Assembly: GCF_001558695.1 (NCBI RefSeq)
Contig: NZ_LNTU01000023.1
Location: 248,001 to 312,000 of the forward strand
Source of the DNA: Paramesorhizobium deserti
GTDB lineage: Bacteria > Pseudomonadota > Alphaproteobacteria > Rhizobiales > Rhizobiaceae
Length of the DNA stretch: 64,000 nt
Direction of reading: 5' to 3'
The notes below the pieces were generated by a model that did not search any database, was not told where the DNA came from, and saw only the letters and a list, made by a program, of their open reading frames with translations. Positions 8,005 to 15,146 of the stretch are shown here, one piece after another (the stretch's first letter is position 1; each line of letters begins with the position of its first letter). Made by a program: the position numbers and the translations under genes.

Positions 8005-8769
8005 ATGGAACTGCAAAACAAGTCGATCATCATAACCGGGGCAAGCAGCGGGATCGGTGCAGCGGCGGCTTTGCTGTTCGCGGCCGAAGGCGCCAATCTG
8101 GTCCTCGGCGCACGGCGGTCGGCGGAGCTGGAAGCACTTGCCGGGCAAATCAATCGTGGCGGTGGCTCGGGTAGGGCCGTATTTCTCGCCGGCGACGTGA
8201 GAGACGAGGGTTATGCGGATACGCTTGTCGACCTCGCCGTAAAGGAATTCGGCGGGCTGGACGGCGCGTTCAACAATGCCGGTATTGTTGGGGAGATGCA
8301 GCCGGTCGCGGATATGGCGCTCGACAATTGGAACGATGTCATTTCGGTCAATCTGACGAGTGCTTTTCTCGCCGCCAAGGCGCAGATACCGGTGATGAAG
8401 AAGCTGGGAAGGGGATCGATCGTGTTCACATCTTCCTTCGTCGGGTTCAGCAATGGCGGAATGCCGGGAATGGGAGCCTATGCGGCGTCCAAGGCCGGAC
8501 TGATCGGCCTGATGCAGTCGCTGGCCTCTGATCACGCCGCTGATGGTGTGCGCGTCAATGCGCTCTTGCCGGGCGGGACGATCACGCCGGCCGGCGGAGA
8601 GGGAAATCCGGAAGTTCTGGATTTCATTGCCAACCTGCATCCGATCAAGCGGATGGCGGAGCCGCAAGAGATAGCGCAGGCGGCCCTTTTCCTCCTGTCT
8701 GACCGGTCGAGCTTCATGACGGGAAGCCCGCTGCTCGTGGATGGTGGCATATCGGTGAGGTTGGTGTAG
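8005..8769 (+). CDS. Short-chain dehydrogenase/reductase (SDR) family oxidoreductase
   Basis: A 254-residue classical SDR. Residues 1-35 have the NAD(P)-binding TGASSGIG motif; ARRSAELEA just after the second strand suggests NADP preference (Arg after the strand). NNAG occurs near residue 90. The catalytic Ser lies in VFTSSFVG and the YxxxK dyad in YAASKAGL near 162. The tail LSDRSSFMTGSPLLVDGG is typical of the family. AGGAG lies upstream of ATG 8005. The substrate cannot be read from the sequence. It is convergent with the phosphoesterase gene. Confidence 0.92.
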   Translation: MELQNKSIIITGASSGIGAAAALLFAAEGANLVLGARRSAELEALAGQINRGGGSGRAVFLAGDVRDEGYADTLVDLAVKEFGGLDGAFNNAGIVGEMQPVADMALDNWNDVISVNLTSAFLAAKAQIPVMKKLGRGSIVFTSSFVGFSNGGMPGMGAYAASKAGLIGLMQSLASDHAADGVRVNALLPGGTITPAGGEGNPEVLDFIANLHPIKRMAEPQEIAQAALFLLSDRSSFMTGSPLLVDGGISVRLV

Positions 8770-8792
8770 AGGACGTCCGCCTCCTGCTTATT

Positions 8793-9725
8793 CTAAGAAC
8801 CCGTTGAGGACTGAAGGTCGTGCGCCACGTCAAGCTCATGCTCGGCAATCGTGGCGATCTGCTTGTCGGAGCCGATGACGCCGCGTTCGATCCAGCGGCA
8901 GGTCCATTTCCCGTCCGCCTTTCCAATGGTGAAGAGGTTGAAGCGCGCGGCAGGGCGCCTTTCGCCGAAACTCTGGCTGGCGGAAGGTACGCAGATCACC
9001 GGTACCTTCCAGGAGGGGCCGTCAATCTCATAGCGCGTCGCGAGATGCGTATGCCCGTGCAGGATAAGTTCGGCGCCGTGCTTCCTGATGATCTTCTGGA
9101 AGCGACCGATGCCGTAAAGCCGCTTGTGGGCGGGGGCCGCGCCGCGAACCGGCGGATGATGAATCATGACGACGCGGAAAAGGCCGCGTCCGGCTGTTTC
9201 GTCCAGCATCTGGGCGAGGCGCTTGGCCTGACCGCGGCCGAAATCGCCGCTGGCCATGAATGGGGCGGTGGCGCGCGCCGAGGAAACGCCGATCAGCGCC
9301 ACGCCGTCGCGCACGCGCAGATAGGGAAACTCCACCCGATGGCCGGCATTGTCGACGCCGTCCCCCCGCATCCATGGCTCCCATATGCGGCAGGCATTGT
9401 CGAGTGCGCCCGGCACATAGGCGTCATGATTGCCGGGAACAACAGAGACGTCGGCAGGATCGCCCAGGGTTTCGAGCCAGAGCCGCGCCGCCTTCACTTC
9501 CAGATCGAGCGCCAGATTGACGAGATCGCCGGTGATGGCGATATGATCCGGCGCCTGCGCCTGCATGTCGGCGATGAGCGCTTCGAGCGCGCCGCTGGTC
9601 ATTACGCCCTGGCGGTTGCGCCGCCAGTTTATGTAGCCGGTGATGCGCTTGGACGCGAGTTCCCGATAGGTGATGCCCGGCAGCGGAGAAAGGTGTATGT
9701 CGGAAATATGCGCCAAGTGAAACAT
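8793..9725 (-). CDS. Calcineurin-like metallophosphoesterase
   Basis: A 310-residue cytoplasmic phosphoesterase with the full metal-site series: HISDIHLS at residues 6-13, ITGDLVN near 65, VPGNHDAYV near 97, a later VMIHHPPVRG, and HGHTHLATRY near 228. These motifs resemble cAMP or cyclic-nucleotide phosphodiesterases (CpdA type) and related 3',5' phosphodiesterases, but the substrate is not fixed. It is divergent from the Nudix gene at 9807, with 81 bp between the two starts. Confidence 0.9.
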   Translation of the reverse strand: MFHLAHISDIHLSPLPGITYRELASKRITGYINWRRNRQGVMTSGALEALIADMQAQAPDHIAITGDLVNLALDLEVKAARLWLETLGDPADVSVVPGNHDAYVPGALDNACRIWEPWMRGDGVDNAGHRVEFPYLRVRDGVALIGVSSARATAPFMASGDFGRGQAKRLAQMLDETAGRGLFRVVMIHHPPVRGAAPAHKRLYGIGRFQKIIRKHGAELILHGHTHLATRYEIDGPSWKVPVICVPSASQSFGERRPAARFNLFTIGKADGKWTCRWIERGVIGSDKQIATIAEHELDVAHDLQSSTGS

Positions 9726-9806
9726 GCAGACCGGTTTAGAATAGTGCTGGTTTCAAATCCAGTGCCGGGCTGCATCGAAGCCTGAAAAGCGAGGGGCCAG
9801 TCGTCC

Positions 9807-10277
9807 ATGGCAGATATCAGTTTGAGACTGCGGCACTGGGTGTTCCACAGCTATTTCCTGTTCCGCCGTCCGATGACGCTCGGTGTGCGCGCGCTGGTGC
9901 TGGACGAGACGGCAGGCACGGTCTTTCTCATCCGCCACACCTATGTGCCGGGCTGGCAATTGCCGGGTGGCGGCGTGGAGACGGGGGAGACCTTCGCGGA
10001 GGCGTTGGCCAAGGAATTGCGCGAGGAAGGCAATATCGAGCTGACCGGACCGCCCGAACTCTTCGCGCTCTACAAGAACGCCCATGCCTCAAAGCGCGAT
10101 CATGTGGCGCTCTACGTCTGCCGCCGCTTCCGGCAGACCGCGCCGCGCCTTGCCGATCGCGAGATAGCGGAGGCGGGCTTCTTCCCCATCGCCGATCTGC
10201 CCGAGGGGACGACCAAATCGACACGGCGGCGTCTTAAGGAGATACTTGAAGGCGAAACGCCGTCGGAGCTGTGGTGA
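9807..10277 (+). CDS. Nudix hydrolase
   Basis: A 156-residue Nudix protein hydrolysing a nucleoside diphosphate linked to some other moiety. The Nudix box GGGVETGETFAEALAKELRE, followed by EGNIEL, is complete, including the REx2E-type Glu residues that bind metal (here RE-EG, near residues 51-74). The N-terminal 25 residues (RLRHWVFHSYFLFRRPMTLG) are a family-typical extension. The substrate is unknown. Its stop codon is immediately followed by a short GTGAAATAGTGAG stretch like the heptad repeats, then by a strong palindrome at 10338-10367. Confidence 0.88.
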   Translation: MADISLRLRHWVFHSYFLFRRPMTLGVRALVLDETAGTVFLIRHTYVPGWQLPGGGVETGETFAEALAKELREEGNIELTGPPELFALYKNAHASKRDHVALYVCRRFRQTAPRLADREIAEAGFFPIADLPEGTTKSTRRRLKEILEGETPSELW

Positions 10278-10337
10278 AATAGTGAGTCGATTGAATCGGT
10301 TGGGCGGGATTGTTGCGAGATTGATTCAATGAAATCA

Positions 10338-10367
10338 CCCCCCTCTGCCCTGCCGGGCAGAGGGGGG
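10338..10367. repeat. RIME-like 13-bp palindrome, possible bidirectional terminator
   Basis: CCCCCCTCTGCCC, a TGCC loop and GGGCAGAGGGGGG form a perfect hairpin between the convergent Nudix and ompW genes. The arm matches the end sequence of rhizobial RIME-type elements, such as the one at 33838-33990. There is no T-run, so termination is uncertain. A second inverted pair, ATTGAATC/GATTCAAT, flanks 10290-10330. Confidence 0.65.
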
Positions 10368-10383
10368 CACAGCATCGACGTTC

Positions 10384-11079
10384 TCAGAACCGATACGTCA
10401 CACCCGCGCCGATCAGCCAGGGATCGAGCTTGGCTTCACCGGAAATCCTCGTGCCGTCGGCCAATGTGGCGTCGAAGTTTGGCTTGAGGAAGATCTTCTT
10501 CACATCGAAGTTGAGGCCCCAATGCTCGTCGATCATGTAGTCGAAGCCGACCTGCAGGGCAGCGCCGAAGGTGTTCTTGACGTCGAGGTCCCGCAGCGCG
10601 CCGGTGCCGTCCTGATTGTAGAAGATGGTGTAGTTGACGCCCGCGCCGACATAGGGCTTGAAAGCGCCGAAATTGGTGAAATGATATTGCAGCGTCAGCG
10701 TCGGCGGCAGCACCCAGACCTCGCCGATCTTGCCGAGCCCGCCGATCGTTCCGTCGCCATCGATGTTGGCCTTGGTGGTGCCGAGAATGAGTTCGGCGGC
10801 CAGATTGTCGGTGAAGTAATAGGTGATGTCGAGTTCGGGGACGACCGAGTCCGAATAGGAGAGGTCGGAGCCGGGGATCTGGTCGACGCTGCCCTTGTCG
10901 TTGGTGATAACGCCGAGCGCGCGCAGACGGAACTGCCATGGGCTCAATGTGGCAGGCGCTTCCGCCACGGGCGCCTCGGGGGCTACTGCAATATCGGCCG
11001 CGGCGGCCTGATGTCCCGCGAGGAAGAGGGCGGCGGCCGCCACGAACCCCCGCGCCACGCTCTTACGCTCTTTCATCAT
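10384..11079 (-). CDS. ompW: OmpW family outer-membrane protein
   Basis: A 231-residue outer-membrane beta-barrel. Residues 1-28 are a Sec signal peptide ending in AAAA. The mature part has OmpW features: WQFRLRALGVITNDKGS, ELDITYYFTDNLAAELILG, PYVGAGVNYTIFY, GLNFDVKKIFLK, and a terminal DPWLIGAGVTYRF strand ending in Phe. OmpW forms a narrow hydrophobic channel and is often induced under oxygen limitation. A perfect FNR/FixK box lies 66-79 bp upstream. The start codon at 11079 is chosen because AGGAGA precedes it by 7 nt; an upstream in-frame ATG at 11121 would put extra residues before the signal peptide. Confidence 0.9.
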   Translation of the reverse strand: MMKERKSVARGFVAAAALFLAGHQAAAADIAVAPEAPVAEAPATLSPWQFRLRALGVITNDKGSVDQIPGSDLSYSDSVVPELDITYYFTDNLAAELILGTTKANIDGDGTIGGLGKIGEVWVLPPTLTLQYHFTNFGAFKPYVGAGVNYTIFYNQDGTGALRDLDVKNTFGAALQVGFDYMIDEHWGLNFDVKKIFLKPNFDATLADGTRISGEAKLDPWLIGAGVTYRF

Positions 11080-11144
11080 GATCTTCTCTCCTTGATCCCT
11101 GTGGATGATGCAGCGCAACATCGCGCCGCCGGAGAGAGAGCCGT

Positions 11145-11158
11145 TTGATCTGGATCAA
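11145..11158 (-). promoter_or_regulatory. FNR/FixK-type anaerobox upstream of ompW
   Basis: TTGATCTGGATCAA is a perfect match to the TTGAT-N4-ATCAA consensus bound by FNR, FnrL and FixK. It is centred about 72 bp before the ompW start codon. If it activates at -41.5, the transcript would begin near 11110, leaving a short 5' leader with a good ribosome binding site. Confidence 0.75.
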
Positions 11159-11245
11159 GCAGGAAGGCTTACGGATGGACCGGGCCCATCTTCGAAAAAC
11201 CCTGTAACAAAAATGCAACGGTTGCAGAATGTGGCGGTGGGCGCC

Positions 11246-12238
11246 TCACGCGGCTTTGGCGGCAAACCGGTTCCGGTCGTGCGGCGCTCCATAGTCGATC
11301 TCCGGGCCGAGAGGAATGATTCCGGTCGGGTTGATGGTTTTGTGGCTGCCGTAATAATGCGCCTTGATGTGGTGCATGTTGACCGTGCCGGCGACATCAG
11401 GGACCTGGTAGAGATCGCGCAGATAGTTGGAAAGGTTCGGGTAATCGGCGATCCGCTGCCGGTTGCATTTGAAATGGCCGACATAGACCGGGTCGAAGCG
11501 CAGAAGTGTGGTGAAGAGCCGCCAGTCGGCTTCGGTCAGCCGGTCGCCGGCGAGATAGCGCTGGCGCGAGAGCCGTTCTTCGATCTGATCGAGTGCGCTG
11601 AACAACTGGTTGAAGGCCTCCTCATAAGCCTCCTGCGTCGTCGCGAAGCCGGCGCGGTAAACGCCATTGTTGATATTGGGATAAACGAAATCGTTGAGTT
11701 CATCGATTTCGGTGCGCAACTCTTCGGGATAGAAATCCAGCGAGGCATCGCCGAACTCATTGAAAGCCGAATTCAGCATGCGGATGATCTCCGCGGATTC
11801 GTTCGAGACGATGGTCTGGCGCTGCTTGTCCCAGAGGACGGGGACGGTGACCCGGCCCGAATATTTCGGATCGGCGCGGGTATAAATCTCATGGAGCCGC
11901 TGGGCGCCGTAGAGATGGTCGCCGGTTCCGCCGTCTCTCCCGTAGAGCGTCCAGCCTTCCTCGCCCATGTAGTGGTCGACCACCGAGACGGAGATCGCGT
12001 CCTCGAGCTTCTTCAGGACGCGGAAGATCAATGTGCGATGCGCCCAGGGGCAGGCATAGGAGACATAGAGATGATAGCGACCCGGTTCCGCCTTGAAACC
12101 GTCTTCGCCGCTCGGGCCGGCGCTGCCATCCGCCGTCACCCAGTTGCGGAATTGGGATTTGGAACGCACGAAGCGCCCGCCGCTATCCGATGTATCGTAC
12201 CATTGGTCATGCCAGACGCCGTCAACCAGAAGTCCCAT
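11246..12238 (-). CDS. yqjG: Glutathionyl-hydroquinone reductase (YqjG/ECM4 family)
   Basis: A 330-residue member of the Xi-class glutathione S-transferases, which reduce glutathionyl-hydroquinones. The N-terminal thioredoxin-like half holds the catalytic Cys in VSYACPWAHRTLI near residue 63; RFVRSKSQFRNWV and the GRYHLYVS lead-in are characteristic. VPVLWDKQRQTIVSNES follows, with SNES binding glutathione. The C-terminal half is helical (DWRLFTTLLRFDPVYVGHFKCN). AAGGAG precedes ATG 12238 by 7 nt, and a CTGCCA-17-TATATT promoter can be read upstream. Confidence 0.93.
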   Translation of the reverse strand: MGLLVDGVWHDQWYDTSDSGGRFVRSKSQFRNWVTADGSAGPSGEDGFKAEPGRYHLYVSYACPWAHRTLIFRVLKKLEDAISVSVVDHYMGEEGWTLYGRDGGTGDHLYGAQRLHEIYTRADPKYSGRVTVPVLWDKQRQTIVSNESAEIIRMLNSAFNEFGDASLDFYPEELRTEIDELNDFVYPNINNGVYRAGFATTQEAYEEAFNQLFSALDQIEERLSRQRYLAGDRLTEADWRLFTTLLRFDPVYVGHFKCNRQRIADYPNLSNYLRDLYQVPDVAGTVNMHHIKAHYYGSHKTINPTGIIPLGPEIDYGAPHDRNRFAAKAA

Positions 12239-12294
12239 GAAATATCTCCTTTACCGTCCCCAATATAGGGGAGCGGAGAGCGCTTGGCAGCTAC

Positions 12295-12334
12295 CGGATG
12301 GTTGAACGGTGCGTAACCGCCGCGCAACCATCCG
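12295..12334. repeat. Inverted repeat in the GST/GNAT divergent promoter region
   Basis: CGGATGGTTG and CAACCATCCG (10-bp perfect arms) enclose a second short pair, CGGT/ACCG. It sits between the divergent starts of the GST and GNAT genes and could be an operator or an RNA hairpin. The rest of 12239-12532 shows nothing else I can name. Confidence 0.6.
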
Positions 12335-12532
12335 CGATTAATTTCGTTTACGCCGGGTCATTTTGATGATAGGAGCCGCCTGATCATGCGGCGTGGCCGT
12401 ATTTCGGGAGAAATGTTTTGACGGGATTGCCTTTCATCCGACGATGAAACCGGACCAGCGCCTTGGGCGCTGCCGATGCCTGTCTGCGCCCATTGCGGCG
12501 TTCCGATTTCTCAATTTGCGACCGTCTTTGCC

Positions 12533-13039
12533 ATGCTGCAACTCGAACTGACCTACGCGCAGGAAGATCCCGCGCACGACCTTGAAATCGAAGCCATCAA
12601 CCGGGAAGCCTTCGGGCCGGGCCGTTTCACGCGCGCCGCCTATCGGATCCGCGAGGGAGGACCGCACGACCGCTCGCTCTCCTTCGTGGCCCTGCAGGGC
12701 GGCATCGTCATTGGCTCGGTGCGCATGACGCATGTCAGGATCGGGGCAACGCCGGCGCTGCTGCTCGGGCCGCTGGCCGTGCGACCGGAATGGAAGAACC
12801 GGGGCATCGGCCGCGCGCTGATGCGCATGGCGATGGAGGCGGCAAGGCTCGCCGGTCACAGGCTGGTGGTGCTCGTCGGCGACGAGCCCTATTACGGGCC
12901 TTTCGGCTTTCGCAAGGTGGAGCCAGGCCGAATCCTGATGCCGGCCTCCGTCGATCCCAACCGGCTGCTCGCCTGCGAGTTCACGCCACGCGCGCTGGAG
13001 AATGTTTCAGGTCTGGTGCGGCACGCGGATAGAGCATGA
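12533..13039 (+). CDS. GNAT family N-acetyltransferase
   Basis: A 168-residue acetyltransferase. The acetyl-CoA binding motif A is GPLAVRPEWKNRGIGRALM near residues 83-101 (R-x-x-G-x-G/A form). VLVGDEPYYGPFGFRKV matches the YfdE/YhbS-like branch of GNAT proteins. The acceptor substrate is unknown. An upstream in-frame ATG (12476) would add 19 residues of Cys-containing sequence; neither start has a good ribosome binding site, and ATG 12533 fits the domain best. It is convergent with the leftward operon that follows; a GGCGG/CCGCC hairpin lies between them. Confidence 0.85.
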   Translation: MLQLELTYAQEDPAHDLEIEAINREAFGPGRFTRAAYRIREGGPHDRSLSFVALQGGIVIGSVRMTHVRIGATPALLLGPLAVRPEWKNRGIGRALMRMAMEAARLAGHRLVVLVGDEPYYGPFGFRKVEPGRILMPASVDPNRLLACEFTPRALENVSGLVRHADRA

Positions 13040-13051
13040 GGAGAGGCGGAG

Positions 13052-15142
13052 TTACCGCCCCTCGCGATACCACATCGAGCCCAGCACCAGAAGCATGGCG
13101 GCGAGGCCGAGGAAGCCGGAAAAGAGCGGCAGGCGGTTGACGCTCTTCAATGCCGTGTCGCCGGTTTCACGCAAGCCGATCCAGCTATTGCCGCTCGCTG
13201 CCGCCGTGTTGCGCACGGCGATGATGCCGGGAACCTCAATGCTCGACTGGCCGGCTTCCGTCCGCAGTCGCCGCACGCTGCCGCCGGTCTCGGTTGCCAG
13301 CGGTTCCAGCTTGGCGGTGGTCGAGATGCTGTCGGTGAATTCCGGCGCATCCACCGGCCCGACATGGGCAAGCGTGTTCAGATCGCCATTCGCAACCTGG
13401 AAAAGACCGATTTCATCGGTCTGCAGCGTGCCGCTGAAGATGCCGGGCTCGCTTCTCGTCAATGGCACCTCGACCGTGTTGCCCGACGGCGTGATGACAC
13501 GGGCGTCGCCGGGATTGTCGCCCATGGTTTGGCGGCGGATCTGCAATGTGCGGCCGCTACCGCTGGCGGTCAGCGCTTCTTCCTCCAGCTCCGGTTCCTT
13601 CATCAGCCAATGGGCGATGCGGCGGTAGAGCGCGGCATAGGGGCCGCCGCCCTCGAAGCCGCGGGCCCAGAGCCAGCCCTGATCGGAGAGGAACATGCCG
13701 ACGCGGCCTTCGCCCACACGGTTGAGCACCAGGAGCGGCCGGTTGTCGGCGCCGTTCATGATCACCTGGCCCTGCGGCTGGTCGATATCGATGATGCGGA
13801 ACCAACGGCTCCATTGCGGCGGTTCCTGGGCGCCGCCTTCCAGCCCGCGCGTCACGGGATGGCGCTTGCCCATATCGCTGAGGCGCGGATAGAAGGCCTT
13901 CTCGGTGATTTCACCGGTCGGCAGCGCCGGCAGGGCGCTGAGCAGCGGCGTGCGCGCGATCGACTGATTGCCGGCATATTCGGAGCCGGCGGCGATCAAC
14001 AGCGCGCCGCCATTTTCGACATATTGGGCGATGTAATCGTAATAGAGTAGCGGCAGCACGTCGCGATGCTGGTAGCGGTCGAAGATGATCAGGTCGAAAT
14101 CCTCGATCTTCTCGACGAACAGCTCGCGCGTCGGAAAGGCGATCAGCGACAATTCGTTGATCGGCGTGCCGTCCTGCTTTTCCGGCGGGCGCAGAATGGT
14201 GAAATGGACGAGATCGACCGAGGCGTCGGATTTGAGAAGATTGCGCCAGGTGCGCTCGCCATTGTGCGGCTCGCCCGAAACCAACAGCACGCGGAGATTG
14301 TCGCGGATGCCGTCAATCGTCGCCACGGCGCGATTGTTGGTTTCCGTGACTTCGCCGGGGATGGTATCCGTCCTGATCTCGACGATATTGGTGCCGGCCC
14401 TCGGCAGATTGACCTCCACCGGCGTCTCGGCGCCGATGACCGCGTTTTCCTCGCTCACCACATCGCCATTGACGATGACGCGCACCCGCGCCGTTCCGTC
14501 GGTGGGCGCATTCTCGCCCTCGTCGGTGACGGTATAGACAAGCTGCTGCGGCTTGCCGGTGATGCCGAAGCGCGGTGCATGCACGAAGCGGATGCGGCGA
14601 TCGAATTCCTCCGGCGTTCCGGTGATCAGCCCGTGCACGGGGGCATTGAAGCCCAATGCGGCGGCGTTTTCCGGGATATCGTGGATCTGGCCGTCCGTCA
14701 CCATGACCGCGCCGCCGATACGCGAGGGCGGCACATCGCGGAAGGCGCCGTTCAATGCCTGGAAGAGCTTTGTAGATGTGCCGTCGTCATCGTCTGCCGG
14801 GCGGCCCGCCTCGACCACGCGCACGTCGAATTGCGGCAGCTTTCCAAGTTCCTGCTCGACCTGCCTGACGGCCGCGTCGGTATCGGCGCGCCTGTCTCCG
14901 ATATCCTGGCTCTGGCTGCGGTCGACGACGACGGCGACGACGCTTTTCAGCGGCTCGCGCTCCTCGTCGATCAGGATCGGATTGAAAAGGGCGAGGGCGA
15001 GAGCCAGGAGCGCAGCCAGGCGGATGACGCTGCCGCGCTGGCGGAAGAACAACCCGGCGATGACGAGCAGCGCCAGCGGCACGAGAAGCGCGGCAAGCCA
15101 GGGCCATGAGAAGAGCGGCTGAAAATTGAGCGACATATACAT
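13052..15142 (-). CDS. Membrane protein with glutamine-amidotransferase-like domain, last gene of MoxR operon
   Basis: A 696-residue membrane protein. Two hydrophobic helices lie at about residues 12-35 and 42-58, then a periplasm- or cytoplasm-facing body with a von Willebrand-like stretch (VVAVVVDRSQSQDI, GGAVMVTDGQIHD), a region resembling amidotransferase-like domains (DLIIFDRYQHRDVLPLLYYDYIAQYV, GGALLIAAGSEYAG), and a C-terminal helix near residue 670. The Asp and Ser of DRSQS resemble a degenerate MIDAS site. It is the fourth gene of the operon MoxR, DUF58, BatA-like, this one; ATG 15142 lies 4 bp after the previous stop. The operon resembles Bat (aerotolerance-type) loci; its exact job is unknown. 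Confidence 0.85.
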   Translation of the reverse strand: MYMSLNFQPLFSWPWLAALLVPLALLVIAGLFFRQRGSVIRLAALLALALALFNPILIDEEREPLKSVVAVVVDRSQSQDIGDRRADTDAAVRQVEQELGKLPQFDVRVVEAGRPADDDDGTSTKLFQALNGAFRDVPPSRIGGAVMVTDGQIHDIPENAAALGFNAPVHGLITGTPEEFDRRIRFVHAPRFGITGKPQQLVYTVTDEGENAPTDGTARVRVIVNGDVVSEENAVIGAETPVEVNLPRAGTNIVEIRTDTIPGEVTETNNRAVATIDGIRDNLRVLLVSGEPHNGERTWRNLLKSDASVDLVHFTILRPPEKQDGTPINELSLIAFPTRELFVEKIEDFDLIIFDRYQHRDVLPLLYYDYIAQYVENGGALLIAAGSEYAGNQSIARTPLLSALPALPTGEITEKAFYPRLSDMGKRHPVTRGLEGGAQEPPQWSRWFRIIDIDQPQGQVIMNGADNRPLLVLNRVGEGRVGMFLSDQGWLWARGFEGGGPYAALYRRIAHWLMKEPELEEEALTASGSGRTLQIRRQTMGDNPGDARVITPSGNTVEVPLTRSEPGIFSGTLQTDEIGLFQVANGDLNTLAHVGPVDAPEFTDSISTTAKLEPLATETGGSVRRLRTEAGQSSIEVPGIIAVRNTAAASGNSWIGLRETGDTALKSVNRLPLFSGFLGLAAMLLVLGSMWYREGR

Positions 15143-15146
15143 CGGC

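Noticed and set aside
9741-9775. T-arm-like CTGG/CCAG hairpin with TTTCAAAT loop as a tRNA end
   Set aside because: The needed upstream tRNA body would lie inside the start of the phosphoesterase gene, and no acceptor stem partner exists.
11105-12268. 387-codon plus-strand frame over the glutathionyl-hydroquinone reductase
   Set aside because: Antisense to a gene with a clear catalytic site; no family resemblance.
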